A stretch of 64,000 nt of DNA from Gelatiniphilus marinus (GCF_042678305.1 NZ_JBHUDT010000004.1); one strand, 5' to 3'; counted from the stretch's first letter, positions 20,060 to 28,988 are shown. Notes: generated by a model not told the origin, from the letters alone. A program made the numbers and translations.

Positions 20060-20114
20060 TTTATATTGTATATAATGAACTTTTTTTATAAGTTTGGTTA
20101 TACTAACGTTCGGC
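20060..20114 (+). promoter_or_regulatory. probable attI with outward cassette promoter (Pc)
   Basis: TTG at 20066-20068 and TAAGTTTG at 20089-20096 are spaced by 20 bases and match the Bacteroidota promoter consensus TTG-N19/20-TAnnTTTG. Transcription would start about 20103, a few bases before the first recombination point (GTT at 20108 in ATACTAACGTTCGG). Every newly inserted first cassette would then be transcribed. The attI role rests on position: it lies between the recombinase and the first GTT junction, and has no palindrome like those between cassettes. Confidence 0.65.
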
Positions 20115-20281
20115 GGCATTTAGCCCTATCGGGCACATACCGCCGAACGTCCCGCGCAGCTGCGCTGCCTGCACTACGGCGTGAAAACGCCGCAGAACAG
20201 GCAGCTATACGCCATTTTGCAAAGTGAAAACGTTTCACTACTTTTCACTTTGCAAAACAGCGCATAGCTGCGCGGGACGTT
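20108..20281 (+). mobile_element. c1: gene-less mini-cassette, copy 1
   Basis: First unit of the array, next to the probable attI. The 43-bp body GTTCGGCGG...CCGCCGAAC is itself a hairpin, followed by a GC-rich attC-like palindrome: GTCCCGCGCAGCT pairs with AGCTGCGCGGGAC, then GCGCTG with CAGCGC, leaving AT bulged on the 3' side. 171 bp between recombination points, no credible gene. Identical to copies 2, 4, 5, 6 and 7. Confidence 0.9.
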
Positions 20282-20290
20282 ACCCAACAT

Positions 20291-20800
20291 TTGAGAAAAA
20301 TTATTTTTATACTAAGCTTTATTTTCAGCACATTAATTTTTGCTCAAAACCCTGAATCTTCAACTCTGTATGAAAAAGAGTATTATGATTTACTAAACTA
20401 CATTCCAAAAAATCTACAAACTGATTCAATTCATAAACTCGAAAGCCCGATTTTAAAAGGCGGCTTAAATACAATTGGGAGCCTAAAACTTTACAACGGA
20501 TTTAGAGAAGATTTTAAACTATCTGATAATGACAAAAAATGGTTGGAAAATAGAATTGACCAAATCGCAACTGAATTATTTGTTGATGGAAAAAGAATTT
20601 TAATAAGTGCAGTCGGTGGTTATTCTGGTTGTCCAGATACAATGATTGAGACGTTCAGATTAAAAAATATTGAAATTATCAACTTAAAGTTTTGCCATAC
20701 TTGTACTGACTCTTATCGAGACGAAAATTTCATTGAAATATTCAACAGGAAAATGTATTCTTTAATGAAAATTGAACCATCGAATGGAAAAACTAACTGA
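20291..20800 (+). CDS. hypothetical secreted protein (c2)
   Basis: 169 residues starting with TTG at 20291, only 12 bases from the cassette's GTT, so start and recombination site are nearly fused; no in-frame ATG lies near. The N-terminus IIFILSFIFSTLIFAQN is a clear signal peptide. The mature part contains a conserved-looking GGYSGCPDTMIE segment and a CHTC pair. I do not recognise the family. First gene-bearing cassette, so the one most exposed to the probable Pc promoter. Confidence 0.75.
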   Translation: MRKIIFILSFIFSTLIFAQNPESSTLYEKEYYDLLNYIPKNLQTDSIHKLESPILKGGLNTIGSLKLYNGFREDFKLSDNDKKWLENRIDQIATELFVDGKRILISAVGGYSGCPDTMIETFRLKNIEIINLKFCHTCTDSYRDENFIEIFNRKMYSLMKIEPSNGKTN

Positions 20801-20834
20801 TTTGATTAACGGAAAACGGAAATTAAATAAAAAC

Positions 20835-20967
20835 GTTGGGTAACAACGTGTAAGGTTCATTGCTTAAGCGTTTTCCATCTGAAACATTATTGACTATAAA
20901 TTGTTAACCCTTTTTTACTAACTTTATTACTAATAACCGCAACAAACCTTACACAAACACGTTGTGC
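20835..20967 (+). repeat. attC-like site of c2
   Basis: R'' GTTGGGTAAC is the reverse complement of the cassette start GTTACCCAAC. Inner stem GTGTAA-g-GTTC-a-TTGC faces GCAA-c-AAAC-c-TTACAC. It ends at GTT 20961. Confidence 0.85.
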
Positions 20968-20987
20968 TTAATTATGAACCAAAATCT

Positions 20988-22094
20988 GTGAACAACATCA
21001 AAATTCTTTTTTTTCTATTTTCAATATCGATTTTTTCTCAAAATTTGGTACAAAATCCAAGTTTTGAAAACACAAAAAGATGTTCTGAAATTATCGGAGC
21101 TTTTGACCATAATGTAATAAATTGGACTTCACCTACTTTTGGAACTACTGACCTATTTAATTCTTGTGCAAAAGGTCAAGTTGGAATTCCAAGCAACTAC
21201 AATGGACTACAGCAAGCGAAAGACGGCGACAAATATGCAGGTTTTTATTTGCATTCTGACGATAATTACAGAGAATACGTGCAAGTGGAATTGTCAAATA
21301 AATTGGAAAAAGGCAAAAAATACAAGGTCGAGTTTTTCATAAGCCTCGCTGAAAACTCAGATTTTGCAATTAAAAACATTGACTACCTACTTTCCGCAAA
21401 CGAATTGAACACTTCAATCTTTCGTGAAATGTCTGAAAGGCAATTGAACAAAAATAGTGTCGAAAATTTTAAAATTCACAAGATTGAAAATAACAGGTAT
21501 TATGACAACAAAAGTAGTTGGACAATACTATCCAGCGAATTTACGGCACAAGGGAACGAGAAATATCTAACAATCGGAAACTTCCTTAAAAATTCCAAAA
21601 CAGAGAAGTTGCTTGTTTCTAATAAAAATAGAAACAATATGTCCTATTACTACATTGACCTTGTGAGTTTACAAGATGCTAATTGGAAAGATAGTAAACC
21701 TAAAGAAATTGTGGTTGATACCAAAAAAGATGATATCACGATTGCTTTGAACAAAGATTACACATTTCAAAACGTCATCTTTGATTTTAACAGTTGGGAG
21801 CTATCGAGAGATGCAAAAATAGAAATAAACACTATTTACAATTACCTTACCCAAAACAGAAATACGAAAATCATTATTTCGGGACATACCGACAATGTTG
21901 GAGATACAGAATTTAATCAAGCTCTTTCGCAAAAACGAGCAAAATCCGTATCTGATTATTTTATAAATTTGGGTTTAACCAAAAGTAGAATATCATTTGT
22001 CGGTTACGGAAGTGAAAAGCCAATTTCAACCAACGAAACTGAAGAGGGAAGAAATAAAAACCGACGAGTTGAATTTAAAATCGTGAAAAAATAA
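20988..22094 (+). CDS. OmpA-family outer-membrane/peptidoglycan-binding protein (c3)
   Basis: GTG at 20988 gives a good signal peptide (IKILFFLFSISIFSQ); an earlier in-frame GTG at 20964 lies in the R' site itself and would spoil it. The N-terminal two-thirds (about 18-240, starting NLVQNPSFEN) looks like a carbohydrate-binding-like beta domain. The C-terminus is an OmpA domain: ISGHTDNVGDTEFNQALSQKRAKSVSDYF and RISFVGYGSEKPI with NRRVEF, which binds peptidoglycan. 368 residues. The alone-in-cassette setting gives no pathway hint. Confidence 0.85.
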   Translation: MNNIKILFFLFSISIFSQNLVQNPSFENTKRCSEIIGAFDHNVINWTSPTFGTTDLFNSCAKGQVGIPSNYNGLQQAKDGDKYAGFYLHSDDNYREYVQVELSNKLEKGKKYKVEFFISLAENSDFAIKNIDYLLSANELNTSIFREMSERQLNKNSVENFKIHKIENNRYYDNKSSWTILSSEFTAQGNEKYLTIGNFLKNSKTEKLLVSNKNRNNMSYYYIDLVSLQDANWKDSKPKEIVVDTKKDDITIALNKDYTFQNVIFDFNSWELSRDAKIEINTIYNYLTQNRNTKIIISGHTDNVGDTEFNQALSQKRAKSVSDYFINLGLTKSRISFVGYGSEKPISTNETEEGRNKNRRVEFKIVKK

Positions 22095-22095
22095 C

Positions 22096-22229
22096 TAAGC
22101 ACAACAATGGCTATAAGTAATTGCTTGTTCTCGCCTACTTCTGAAAATCCTCGCGGATTTTCAGTTTGGTGCGTACTTGCAAAGTTAAGTGCTAAACCAC
22201 GCAACTACTCATAGCCGAGACCGTTGTAA
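22096..22229 (+). repeat. attC-like site of c3
   Basis: R'' TAAGCACAAC matches start GTTGTGCTTA. Stem GGCTAT-a-AGTA-a-TTGC faces GCAA-c-TACT-c-ATAGCC; spacer gagacc, then GTT 22223. Nearly identical to the sites of c8 and c18. Confidence 0.9.
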
Positions 22230-22255
22230 GTAATGCCGAAAAACCCAGAAACCAA

Positions 22256-23050
22256 GTGAATAAAACAATATTTGAAATTACCAAAATGGATTGTCCTTCA
22301 GAGGAAAATCTTATCCGAATGAAATTGGACGGAATTTCAAGCATTGCGAATTTGGACTTTGATATTCCGAATCGAAAATTGACCGTTTTTCACAGCGGAG
22401 AAATTGACCAAATCGAAAAGTCCGTTATCGAATTGAATTTAGGTGGAAAAAAAATCTCAACGGAACAAACCGACCAAACGGAATTTAAAGAAAACGAAAA
22501 TCAGAAAAAACTACTTTGGTCTGTACTTGCCATAAATTTTGCTTTTTTCATTATTGAAATGACAACAGGAATTATCTCAAAATCTATAGGACTTGTTGCC
22601 GATAGTTTAGATATGCTTGCGGACAGTTTTGTGTACGGAATTAGTTTGTTTGCGGTTGGCGGAACAGTAATAAAGAAAAAACGAATTGCCAAACTTGCTG
22701 GATATTTTCAAATAATACTTGCGATTATTGGATTTGTAGAAGTCTTGAGAAGATTTTTCGGAAACGAGAAACTTCCCGATTTTTCAACAATGATTATCGT
22801 TTCGATTTTTGCACTTATTGCAAACGGAATTTGTCTTTATATTTTGCAAAAGTCAAAGAGCAAAGAAGAAGCACATATGAAAGCGAGTATGATTTTCACT
22901 TCGAATGACGTGATTATCAATTTGGGAGTAATTATTGCAGGAATTTTAGTGCATTATTTGAGTTCTAATAAACCTGATTTGATTATCGGAACAATTGTTT
23001 TTGCATTGGTAATTCAAGGAGCATTTCGGATTTTGAAATTAAGTAAGTGA
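22256..23050 (+). CDS. cation diffusion facilitator-like transporter with N-terminal HMA-like domain (c4)
   Basis: 264 residues from a GTG start at 22256. Residues 1-65 (FEITKMDCPSEENLIRMKL) look like a heavy-metal-associated domain with one Cys in MDCP. Six hydrophobic segments follow, with VADSLDMLADSFVYG giving the D-x3-D metal site of CDF transporters. Likely exports a divalent metal such as Zn, Co or Cd from the cytoplasm; the metal cannot be told. Sole gene of its cassette. Confidence 0.82.
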   Translation: MNKTIFEITKMDCPSEENLIRMKLDGISSIANLDFDIPNRKLTVFHSGEIDQIEKSVIELNLGGKKISTEQTDQTEFKENENQKKLLWSVLAINFAFFIIEMTTGIISKSIGLVADSLDMLADSFVYGISLFAVGGTVIKKKRIAKLAGYFQIILAIIGFVEVLRRFFGNEKLPDFSTMIIVSIFALIANGICLYILQKSKSKEEAHMKASMIFTSNDVIINLGVIIAGILVHYLSSNKPDLIIGTIVFALVIQGAFRILKLSK

Positions 23051-23063
23051 ACTAAAAAAGCAC

Positions 23064-23197
23064 TACTTACAACAACGTGTATAATTAATGGCTGGTTCTC
23101 GCCTACTTACGAAAATCCTCGCGGATTTTCTATTCGGTTTTTATTTGCTAAATTAGGTGCTTAAACACGCCACTAATCATACACAAAACCGTTACAT
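23064..23197 (+). repeat. attC-like site of c4
   Basis: R'' TACTTACAAC matches start GTTGTAAGTA. Stem GTGTAT-a-ATTA-a-TGGC faces GCCA-c-TAAT-c-ATACAC; spacer aaaacc, then GTT 23191. Same type as the sites of c23, c28 and c32. Confidence 0.9.
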
Positions 23198-23581
23198 ACA
23201 ATGGCTCGGAATGAAAAGCAGAACGGACAAATAATCTTTCTGACTGGTTGAAAAACTTGAGAAAAAAAAATAACTGACTTAAAATGCAAGCTGCGAAATT
23301 GAAAAAACATCACACGGAATGAAAAGCACAACGCTGAAAAAAATTGAATAAACAATATCCTTCAAAAAAATAAAAAGCGAATTTAAAAATTAAGCGGAAT
23401 TAAGGTCGAATCAAAAATTTGAAATAAACGAAAAAGAAATATAAGATTTCTGTATCTGCCGTAAATAAAAAGATAACTGAATAAAAAACAATAAGCGGAA
23501 AAAAATCAGAGTGGAAAAAATTATTTGGACGGCTTAGCACAGAGCGTTCCAAGCAAAGTGTGTCGCCACAGTATGTAACAA
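23191..23581 (+). mobile_element. c5: cassette without a recognisable gene
   Basis: About 390 bp between GTT 23191 and R'' GTATGTAAC (23571-23579), which pairs with the start GTTACATAC. It is A/G-rich. The only plus-strand start, ATG at 23201, runs 16 codons. A 14-base direct repeat CGGAATGAAAAGCA occurs at 23207 and 23315. It could be a decayed gene, an RNA cassette or a remnant; nothing further can be supported. Confidence 0.7.
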
Positions 23582-23705
23582 CGGCTATAATTCATTGCGG
23601 CGGAATTTTCTACCGAAAATTCCACGCTTTTTTCTATCTTTGAGCTACAACGGAATAATTCCTGCGTATTTTTCCGCAACGAAATCATAGCCAAAGCCGT
23701 TATCT
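23571..23705 (+). repeat. attC-like site of c5
   Basis: Stem GGCTAT-a-ATTC-a-TTGCGG faces CCGCAA-c-GAAAT-c-ATAGCC, with one unpaired A in GAAAT, like the bulges in the c7 and c19 sites. Spacer aaagcc, then GTT 23699. Confidence 0.85.
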
Positions 23706-23740
23706 GCAATGTAAAAAAACTAAAAGGCGTAGTTAAAGAA

Positions 23741-25393
23741 ATGAACGAAACACAAAACAAAACCGCAGAAAGCATACAACAGCTTTTCAAAAATTCAGAG
23801 AATGTTCGAATTCCAGCTTATCAACGTGCGTTTAGTTGGGGAGATAAACAATGTTCTCAATTTCTGGAAGACCTTATAGAACAAAAAGGGAAAAAATATT
23901 ATTTGGGACAAATCCTTTTTGAAAAAGATGGGAACACTCTTTTTATAATTGACGGACAACAAAGACTTACAACAACAATTCTGTTTCTTTCAGCACTTGC
24001 CAAAATCAAAATCCTAAAAGGAGAAAATGTTGAACAAATAAGACAAACTTATTTGACAGATGTTTTCAAAACTATTGATGACGACCAAGTAATTTTTAAA
24101 AAGGTTACTCAAAAGCATTTAATTTCTGCCATTGACGACACAGAAACCATTTCTCAAAAACGAATTATAGAAGCCTTTAATTTCTTTGAAACAGAGTTGT
24201 CTAAACTAGAAAAAGAAAATCTAGACTTAATTCAACAAACATTAGAAAATGCGGTAATTAGCACTTTTTATATTTCTAATAAGGTTGAAGCAACGCAAGT
24301 TTTTGAATACCAAAATAATCGGGGAAAAGAACTTTCAAGATTTGAAGTTATCAAGGCATACTTAATGCACCAGATTTACATTCAAAGTTCAGACAATAAT
24401 CAAGCGAATAATGACATTGCAGAAATTCAAAGCATAATTTCAAAAACGTACAGATACATTGAAGCAGTTGAAGGCTATTTCACAGAAAACGAGCTTTTAG
24501 ATAATTATTGCAATTTGTTTTTCAACATTGGCGGTAACATTGAAGCCATAAAAGAAAAGCTTAACAAATTAGAGAATAAATCTCAATGGATTAAATTGTT
24601 TTTTGAAAACTTTGTTGAATTAACGCATAGTGCAAAAAGTATTGTGAGCAACAAAAACCAATCAAATATTACGAATCTATTTTTTGTAGGTAACGAAGCA
24701 AATTGGAAATTGGTTTTATTGACACTTTTTTACAAAGGCGAAGTATCAGGTGATAGCTTCAAGAAAATTTTAAAATTATTAGAAGTTCTGTGTTTCAAAC
24801 TTAAACTTGGCGACTACCGAACAGATTATTTGCCAAACTTCGCAAAAAGATATTTTAACCCAAAAGACATTTATAATATTGACAATTTATATCAAGATAT
24901 TAAAAGTGTAACTGAAACTGGCTTTAAATGGTATTGGAATGACGGAGAAAGATTTAGAAATATTATCCCAAACTACTTTGACAATGAAAAATGGCATTAC
25001 AATCGTAATACAATCAAGTTTGTTTTGTGGCAATACGAAAACAGTTTAAGAATTAAAAATCGTTCAGGTGCGTTATTGGACAAGGATCTTTATAATAGTT
25101 ACACAATTGAACATATAACACCGCAAAACCCAGCAGACATAGAATATACGGAAGAATTTAGAAAGAACTTTTTACAACTTGCAGGTAATTTAGCACTATT
25201 GACACAAAGTCAAAACAGCAAATTTGGAAACAAGTCGTTTGAGAAAAAAAGCGAATTATTCCAAGATACTGCACTTTCAAGTTACACGGAGATTAGGGAA
25301 AAAACTCAATGGACGGAAACCGAAATTACAGAAAGACATAATCGAATTTCAGAGTTTGTGAAAACGTACTTTAAAATTGAAAATGAACAGTAA
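23741..25393 (+). CDS. DUF262/DUF1524 (GmrSD-like) protein (c6)
   Basis: 550 residues. The N-terminal DUF262 domain starts RIPAYQRAFSWGDKQ and has the DGQQR motif at 71-75 (FIIDGQQRLTTT), an NTP-hydrolysing ParB/sulfiredoxin-like fold. The C-terminal DUF1524 has an HNH-type motif EHITPQNP (His458) for DNA cleavage. Fused GmrSD-type proteins are type IV modification-dependent restriction enzymes against glucosylated or otherwise modified phage DNA. Sole gene of the cassette; the function as phage defence is inferred from the family. Confidence 0.85.
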   Translation: MNETQNKTAESIQQLFKNSENVRIPAYQRAFSWGDKQCSQFLEDLIEQKGKKYYLGQILFEKDGNTLFIIDGQQRLTTTILFLSALAKIKILKGENVEQIRQTYLTDVFKTIDDDQVIFKKVTQKHLISAIDDTETISQKRIIEAFNFFETELSKLEKENLDLIQQTLENAVISTFYISNKVEATQVFEYQNNRGKELSRFEVIKAYLMHQIYIQSSDNNQANNDIAEIQSIISKTYRYIEAVEGYFTENELLDNYCNLFFNIGGNIEAIKEKLNKLENKSQWIKLFFENFVELTHSAKSIVSNKNQSNITNLFFVGNEANWKLVLLTLFYKGEVSGDSFKKILKLLEVLCFKLKLGDYRTDYLPNFAKRYFNPKDIYNIDNLYQDIKSVTETGFKWYWNDGERFRNIIPNYFDNEKWHYNRNTIKFVLWQYENSLRIKNRSGALLDKDLYNSYTIEHITPQNPADIEYTEEFRKNFLQLAGNLALLTQSQNSKFGNKSFEKKSELFQDTALSSYTEIREKTQWTETEITERHNRISEFVKTYFKIENEQ

Positions 25394-25408
25394 CGAAAGG
25401 AAACAAAA

Positions 25409-25540
25409 CAGATAACAATGTATATAAAAAATAGGCGAATTAGTGCTAAATTAAAGGTTTTTGGCTCGTATCAAACTTAGTGCATATCAAAATATTTTGA
25501 GCTTCGAAATCGCCTACTTTCCATATACTAACCGTTGGGC
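25409..25540 (+). repeat. attC-like site of c6
   Basis: R'' CAGATAAC matches start GTTATCTG. Stem GTATAT-a-AAAA-a-TAGGCG faces CGCCTA-c-TTTC-c-ATATAC; GTT at 25534. Confidence 0.85.
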
Positions 25541-25566
25541 ATAATATTGACAAACATAACGCAAGA

Positions 25567-26319
25567 ATGAATTTACAAGAATTTAAGATTTGGTTAGACG
25601 AGGAAAATGGAAGTGACTTCAGAACTATACAAAGTCGAATTTCAAACTGTAGAACAGTAGAAAATTATGAAGGAGATTTAGACGAACATTATGCAAAAGA
25701 CAACGGAATTTCACTTTTAGAAAGGTTAAGCTATTCGACAGAAGACCAAAGAAACGGATTAGAACCTAAACATAAGATTCCAATAAATGGAGATGTAAGA
25801 ACAGGTTCAGCAACTTTAAAACAAGCTGCGAAATTATATATGACTTACAAAAGTTCAAACTTTGAACCAAGTGAGACTTCTTCTAAATCTTTTGACATCA
25901 AACAATCACTTGAGGAAGAAATTGACAATATCGAAACTTGGACAAATTTTAGTTACGAAAAGGATTTAAAGAACTCAATGGTTTCTCAAATCAATGAATT
26001 GTTTCCTGAATATAAAATCATCGGAGAAAACAATGAGGGCGTTGAATATCTAATTGGCGGAAAAAGAATTGACTTACTTCTTGAAAAACATAATGGAGAT
26101 TTATTAGTAATCGAACTAAAATCAGGAATAGCTAATTATAAAGTTTTTGGTCAAATTTCAATGTATATTGGCTTATTAATGAACAAATTTCCAGAAAGAG
26201 AAATCAAAGGCTTTATTATAGCTGGAGAAATGGATGAGAGTTTAAGAAATGCTATTAAGACAACTGACAGAATTGGACTGAAAACTTATAAAATGAAATT
26301 GGAATTAAACGATAATTAA
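25567..26319 (+). CDS. PD-(D/E)XK nuclease-like protein (c7)
   Basis: 250 residues. The C-terminal half has GGKRIDLLLEKHNGDLLVIELKSG, giving Asp169, Glu183 and Lys185 of a PD-(D/E)XK active site, as in NucS-like and DUF91-type nucleases. Residues 1-115 are unrecognised and hydrophilic. It stands alone in its cassette, so no methylase partner is present. DNA cleavage or repair is possible; defence is a guess from the company it keeps. Confidence 0.75.
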   Translation: MNLQEFKIWLDEENGSDFRTIQSRISNCRTVENYEGDLDEHYAKDNGISLLERLSYSTEDQRNGLEPKHKIPINGDVRTGSATLKQAAKLYMTYKSSNFEPSETSSKSFDIKQSLEEEIDNIETWTNFSYEKDLKNSMVSQINELFPEYKIIGENNEGVEYLIGGKRIDLLLEKHNGDLLVIELKSGIANYKVFGQISMYIGLLMNKFPEREIKGFIIAGEMDESLRNAIKTTDRIGLKTYKMKLELNDN

Positions 26320-26328
26320 AAAAATACT

Positions 26329-26462
26329 ATGCCCAACACTGGCTATAGTTCATTGCTTCTGACTTTCCTCTCGGAAAGTCCTCGCAAATTTGCTATCTTC
26401 GGTTTACGGCGGAAAATCCTCGCGGATTTTCACGCAACGAAACCATAGCCAAACCGTTAGCA
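26329..26462 (+). repeat. attC-like site of c7
   Basis: R'' ATGCCCAAC matches start GTTGGGCAT. Stem GGCTAT-a-GTTC-a-TTGC faces GCAA-c-GAAAC-c-ATAGCC with one extra A; GTT at 26456. Confidence 0.88.
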
Positions 26463-26486
26463 CCAATATAAACCAACCATCAACTA

Positions 26487-27248
26487 ATGAACGAAAATTT
26501 AGAAAAAGAGTATACTTTATCAAGTAGAAAAAGACGAATAGCAGCATTTTTAATTGACCATTTTACATTTACTTTCCTGATAGTAGGAATTGTATTCTTA
26601 TCACTTGGAACAGATTTTATGGACGAAAATAATTTCAGCAATCTAACAAGTAAAATGTTGCCAACAATGTTAATTGGGTTTCTCATATACTTTGCTAAAG
26701 ATTCAATAAAAGGTATTAGTCCAGGAAAATGGGTTATGGGAATTATGGTTAGAGATGAAAACAATCCGAATGAAGTTCCTTCAATAGGCAAATTAATTAT
26801 TCGAAATCTATTTCTAATAATTTGGCCAATAGAATTTATAGTTCTTGCTTCAAGTCAAGAGAAAAAAAGACTTGGAGATAAAACTGCAAAAGCAATTGTG
26901 GTAAAGAATCCTAACAAGCCGACAAAACTTCCGAGAGTTTTAGCATTGGTTGGAATTGGAATTGCCTTTTTCGCATTTACATTCTTATTTGCTGGTTCAG
27001 CGATGAAAAATTCAGATGCTTACAAAGTTGCTATTTCAGAAATTGAACAAAATGAAGAAATCATATCAGAAATTGGCGGAATAAAGGATTATGGAATGAT
27101 GCCTACAGGTAGTGTCAATATTTCAAATGGATATGGAGAAGCTCAATTGAGCATAAAAGTTATCGGAAATGAAAAGGATTTAAATGTTGGAGTTTACCTG
27201 ACAAAAGAACCGAATGGTGAGTGGAAACTAATAGAACTGAATAAATAA
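26487..27248 (+). CDS. RDD-family membrane protein with Coa1-like C-terminal domain (c8)
   Basis: 253 residues. The N-terminal RDD domain (about 10-135) opens SSRKRRIAAFLIDHFTFTFLI, with Arg and Asp residues placed as in RDD proteins, and GISPGKWVMGI. A further membrane helix near 150-168 is followed by an extracytoplasmic domain ending VYLTKEPNGEWKLIELNK that resembles cytochrome-oxidase assembly factor 1-like domains. Inner membrane. Role unknown. Confidence 0.78.
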   Translation: MNENLEKEYTLSSRKRRIAAFLIDHFTFTFLIVGIVFLSLGTDFMDENNFSNLTSKMLPTMLIGFLIYFAKDSIKGISPGKWVMGIMVRDENNPNEVPSIGKLIIRNLFLIIWPIEFIVLASSQEKKRLGDKTAKAIVVKNPNKPTKLPRVLALVGIGIAFFAFTFLFAGSAMKNSDAYKVAISEIEQNEEIISEIGGIKDYGMMPTGSVNISNGYGEAQLSIKVIGNEKDLNVGVYLTKEPNGEWKLIELNK

Positions 27249-27253
27249 AATAC

Positions 27254-27387
27254 TGGTGCTAACAATGGCTATAAGTAATTGCTTGTTCTCGCCTACTTCT
27301 GAAAATCCTCGCGGATTTTCAGTTTGGTGTGTACTTGCAAAGTTAAGTGCTAAACCACGCAACTACTCATAGCCGAGACCGTTGTGT
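27254..27387 (+). repeat. attC-like site of c8
   Basis: R'' TGGTGCTAAC matches start GTTAGCACCA. Same stem type as c3 (GGCTAT / ATAGCC), spacer gagacc, GTT at 27381. Confidence 0.9.
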
Positions 27388-27413
27388 GCAATTAAAAAAA
27401 AGCTAAATAAAAA

Positions 27414-28034
27414 ATGACAAAACTTTTTCTTTCTTCATCATTTGTAGATGTTTCTGAATTTTTGGAATCATTTATTGGAGAAAAATTAGAAAACAAGAAA
27501 ATAACATTTATCCCAACAGCTAGTATTCCTGAAGAATATAAAGCTTATGTTGAGAATGACAGAAAAGCATTTGAAAAACTAGGACTTATAATTGAAATAC
27601 TAGACATTTCTAATGTTGCAAAAAATCAAATTGAAGAAATAATCAGAAAAAACGATTTCATCTATGTTTCAGGAGGAAACACGTTTTATCTGCTTCAAGA
27701 ATTAAAAATATCTGGGACTGACAAAATCATTATTGAAGAAATAAAAAAAGGAAAACCGTACATTGGAGCTTCGGCTGGTTCGATAATCTTGTCAAGAAAC
27801 ATAAAATATGTTGAGAAAATGGACGACAAAACAAAAGCTAAAAATCTAACTGATTACAATGCTTTGAACGTTGTGAATTTTTACCCTTTGCCACATCACA
27901 CGAACGAACCCTTTAAAAAATCGGTCGAAGAAATTATAGTTGATTACAAAGATAAAATTGATTTGCTTCCAATAAGCAACACGGAAGTAATTCAAGTATG
28001 CGGAGAAGAAATAAAAATAGTTGGAACAAAATAA
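27414..28034 (+). CDS. peptidase S51 (peptidase E)-like protein (c9)
   Basis: 206 residues of the class-I glutamine-amidotransferase-like fold. YIGASAGSIIL places the nucleophile Ser120 in the G-x-S-A-G elbow; FIYVSGGNTFYLLQEL is the companion strand motif of peptidase E/cyanophycinase relatives, and PHHTNEPF may supply the His. Family members cleave Asp-X dipeptides or are uncharacterised. Cytoplasmic, alone in its cassette. Confidence 0.8.
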   Translation: MTKLFLSSSFVDVSEFLESFIGEKLENKKITFIPTASIPEEYKAYVENDRKAFEKLGLIIEILDISNVAKNQIEEIIRKNDFIYVSGGNTFYLLQELKISGTDKIIIEEIKKGKPYIGASAGSIILSRNIKYVEKMDDKTKAKNLTDYNALNVVNFYPLPHHTNEPFKKSVEEIIVDYKDKIDLLPISNTEVIQVCGEEIKIVGTK

Positions 28035-28038
28035 AAAC

Positions 28039-28230
28039 TGCACACAACACGGGCTATAAGTAATGCGGGTTAAAGTGCAATGCCGAAATTTTCATTTGTC
28101 AAGTCGCTCACAGTTAGTATATTTATGACTGAAAATTTACAAAATATAAAAACGGTTCGCTCTGTTCCGTGCACGATTTGAAACTTGCAGCTTTCAAATC
28201 CCGCACTACTCATAGCCGAGACCGTTAGCA
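28039..28230 (+). repeat. attC-like site of c9
   Basis: R'' TGCACACAAC matches start GTTGTGTGCA. Stem GGCTAT-a-AGTA-a-TGCGGG faces the 3' arm CCCGCA-c-TACT-c-ATAGCC. The loop is long, about 120 bases, and almost identical to that of c10. Confidence 0.9.
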
Positions 28231-28274
28231 GCAAGTAAGACAGAAATTCCGGCAAATTTGAATAATCAACAAAA

Positions 28275-28535
28275 ATGAATTTTGATAAAACTGAAATTTT
28301 AAAGAATATTTGCTACACTGAATTAGTTTACGGTCGAATAAATAAAAAACTGAAAAGCAACTTTTCAAACGTCAAAATTGAGAAATTGATTTTTAAGACA
28401 ATCGAAGAAACGGAAATTACCAACTTTGAAAAAATCGGGAAGAATTTTTACATTTCAAATTTGGAAAAAAACATAAAAATCACTGTAAACTCTAACACAT
28501 TCAGAATTATAACAGTCGACAAAATAAAAAAATGA
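28275..28535 (+). CDS. small hypothetical protein (c10, first gene)
   Basis: 86 residues, cytoplasmic, no recognised motif; it ends RIITVDKIKK. Its stop overlaps the next gene's start (ATGA at 28532), so the pair is translationally coupled. It may be a partner of the effector-binding-domain protein. Confidence 0.7.
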   Translation: MNFDKTEILKNICYTELVYGRINKKLKSNFSNVKIEKLIFKTIEETEITNFEKIGKNFYISNLEKNIKITVNSNTFRIITVDKIKK

Positions 28536-28981
28536 GAAACGGATTTAAAATCATTGGAATTACCACTCGAACTACAAATAAAGACAATAAATCACAAAAA
28601 GATTTAGAACAACTTTGGGGACGATTTTACTCTGAAAATGTTTTAGAAAAAGTATCAAATAAAATTTCAAACGAAATAATTTCAATTTACACGGATTACA
28701 AAAACGATTATACAGAAGATTACACAACAATAATTGGAATTCCAGTTTCAACGCTTAACGAAATACCAAACGGGCTTATTGGACGTGAGTTTCCATCCGA
28801 AAATTTTGAAAAATTTGTGGCTAAAGGAGAAATGCCAAATGCAGTTGTGGAGACTTGGATTGACATCTGGCAAAAAGATAAAGAACTGAATAGAAAATAC
28901 ACGTATGATTTTGAGGTTTATGGAGAAAATTCTCAAAAAGGAGAAAATTCAGAAGTTGAAATTTATATAGCGGTAGAATAA
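28532..28981 (+). CDS. GyrI-like / AraC-type effector-binding domain protein (c10, second gene)
   Basis: 149 residues that look like a lone bacterial effector-binding domain: IIGITTRTTNKDNK, LWGRFYSENVLEK, an acidic central strand, YTTIIGIPVS, FVAKGEMPNAVVETWIDIW and a final VEIYIAVE strand. Such SOUL/GyrI-like domains bind small hydrophobic or cationic ligands. No DNA-binding region is attached, so it may sequester or sense a compound. Confidence 0.75.
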   Translation: MRNGFKIIGITTRTTNKDNKSQKDLEQLWGRFYSENVLEKVSNKISNEIISIYTDYKNDYTEDYTTIIGIPVSTLNEIPNGLIGREFPSENFEKFVAKGEMPNAVVETWIDIWQKDKELNRKYTYDFEVYGENSQKGENSEVEIYIAVE

Positions 28982-28988
28982 AAATACC

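Noticed and set aside
19994..20227. 77-codon plus-strand frame over the attI region and mini-cassette copy 1
   Set aside because: It has no homologous counterpart upstream of the other copies and covers the promoter and palindrome.
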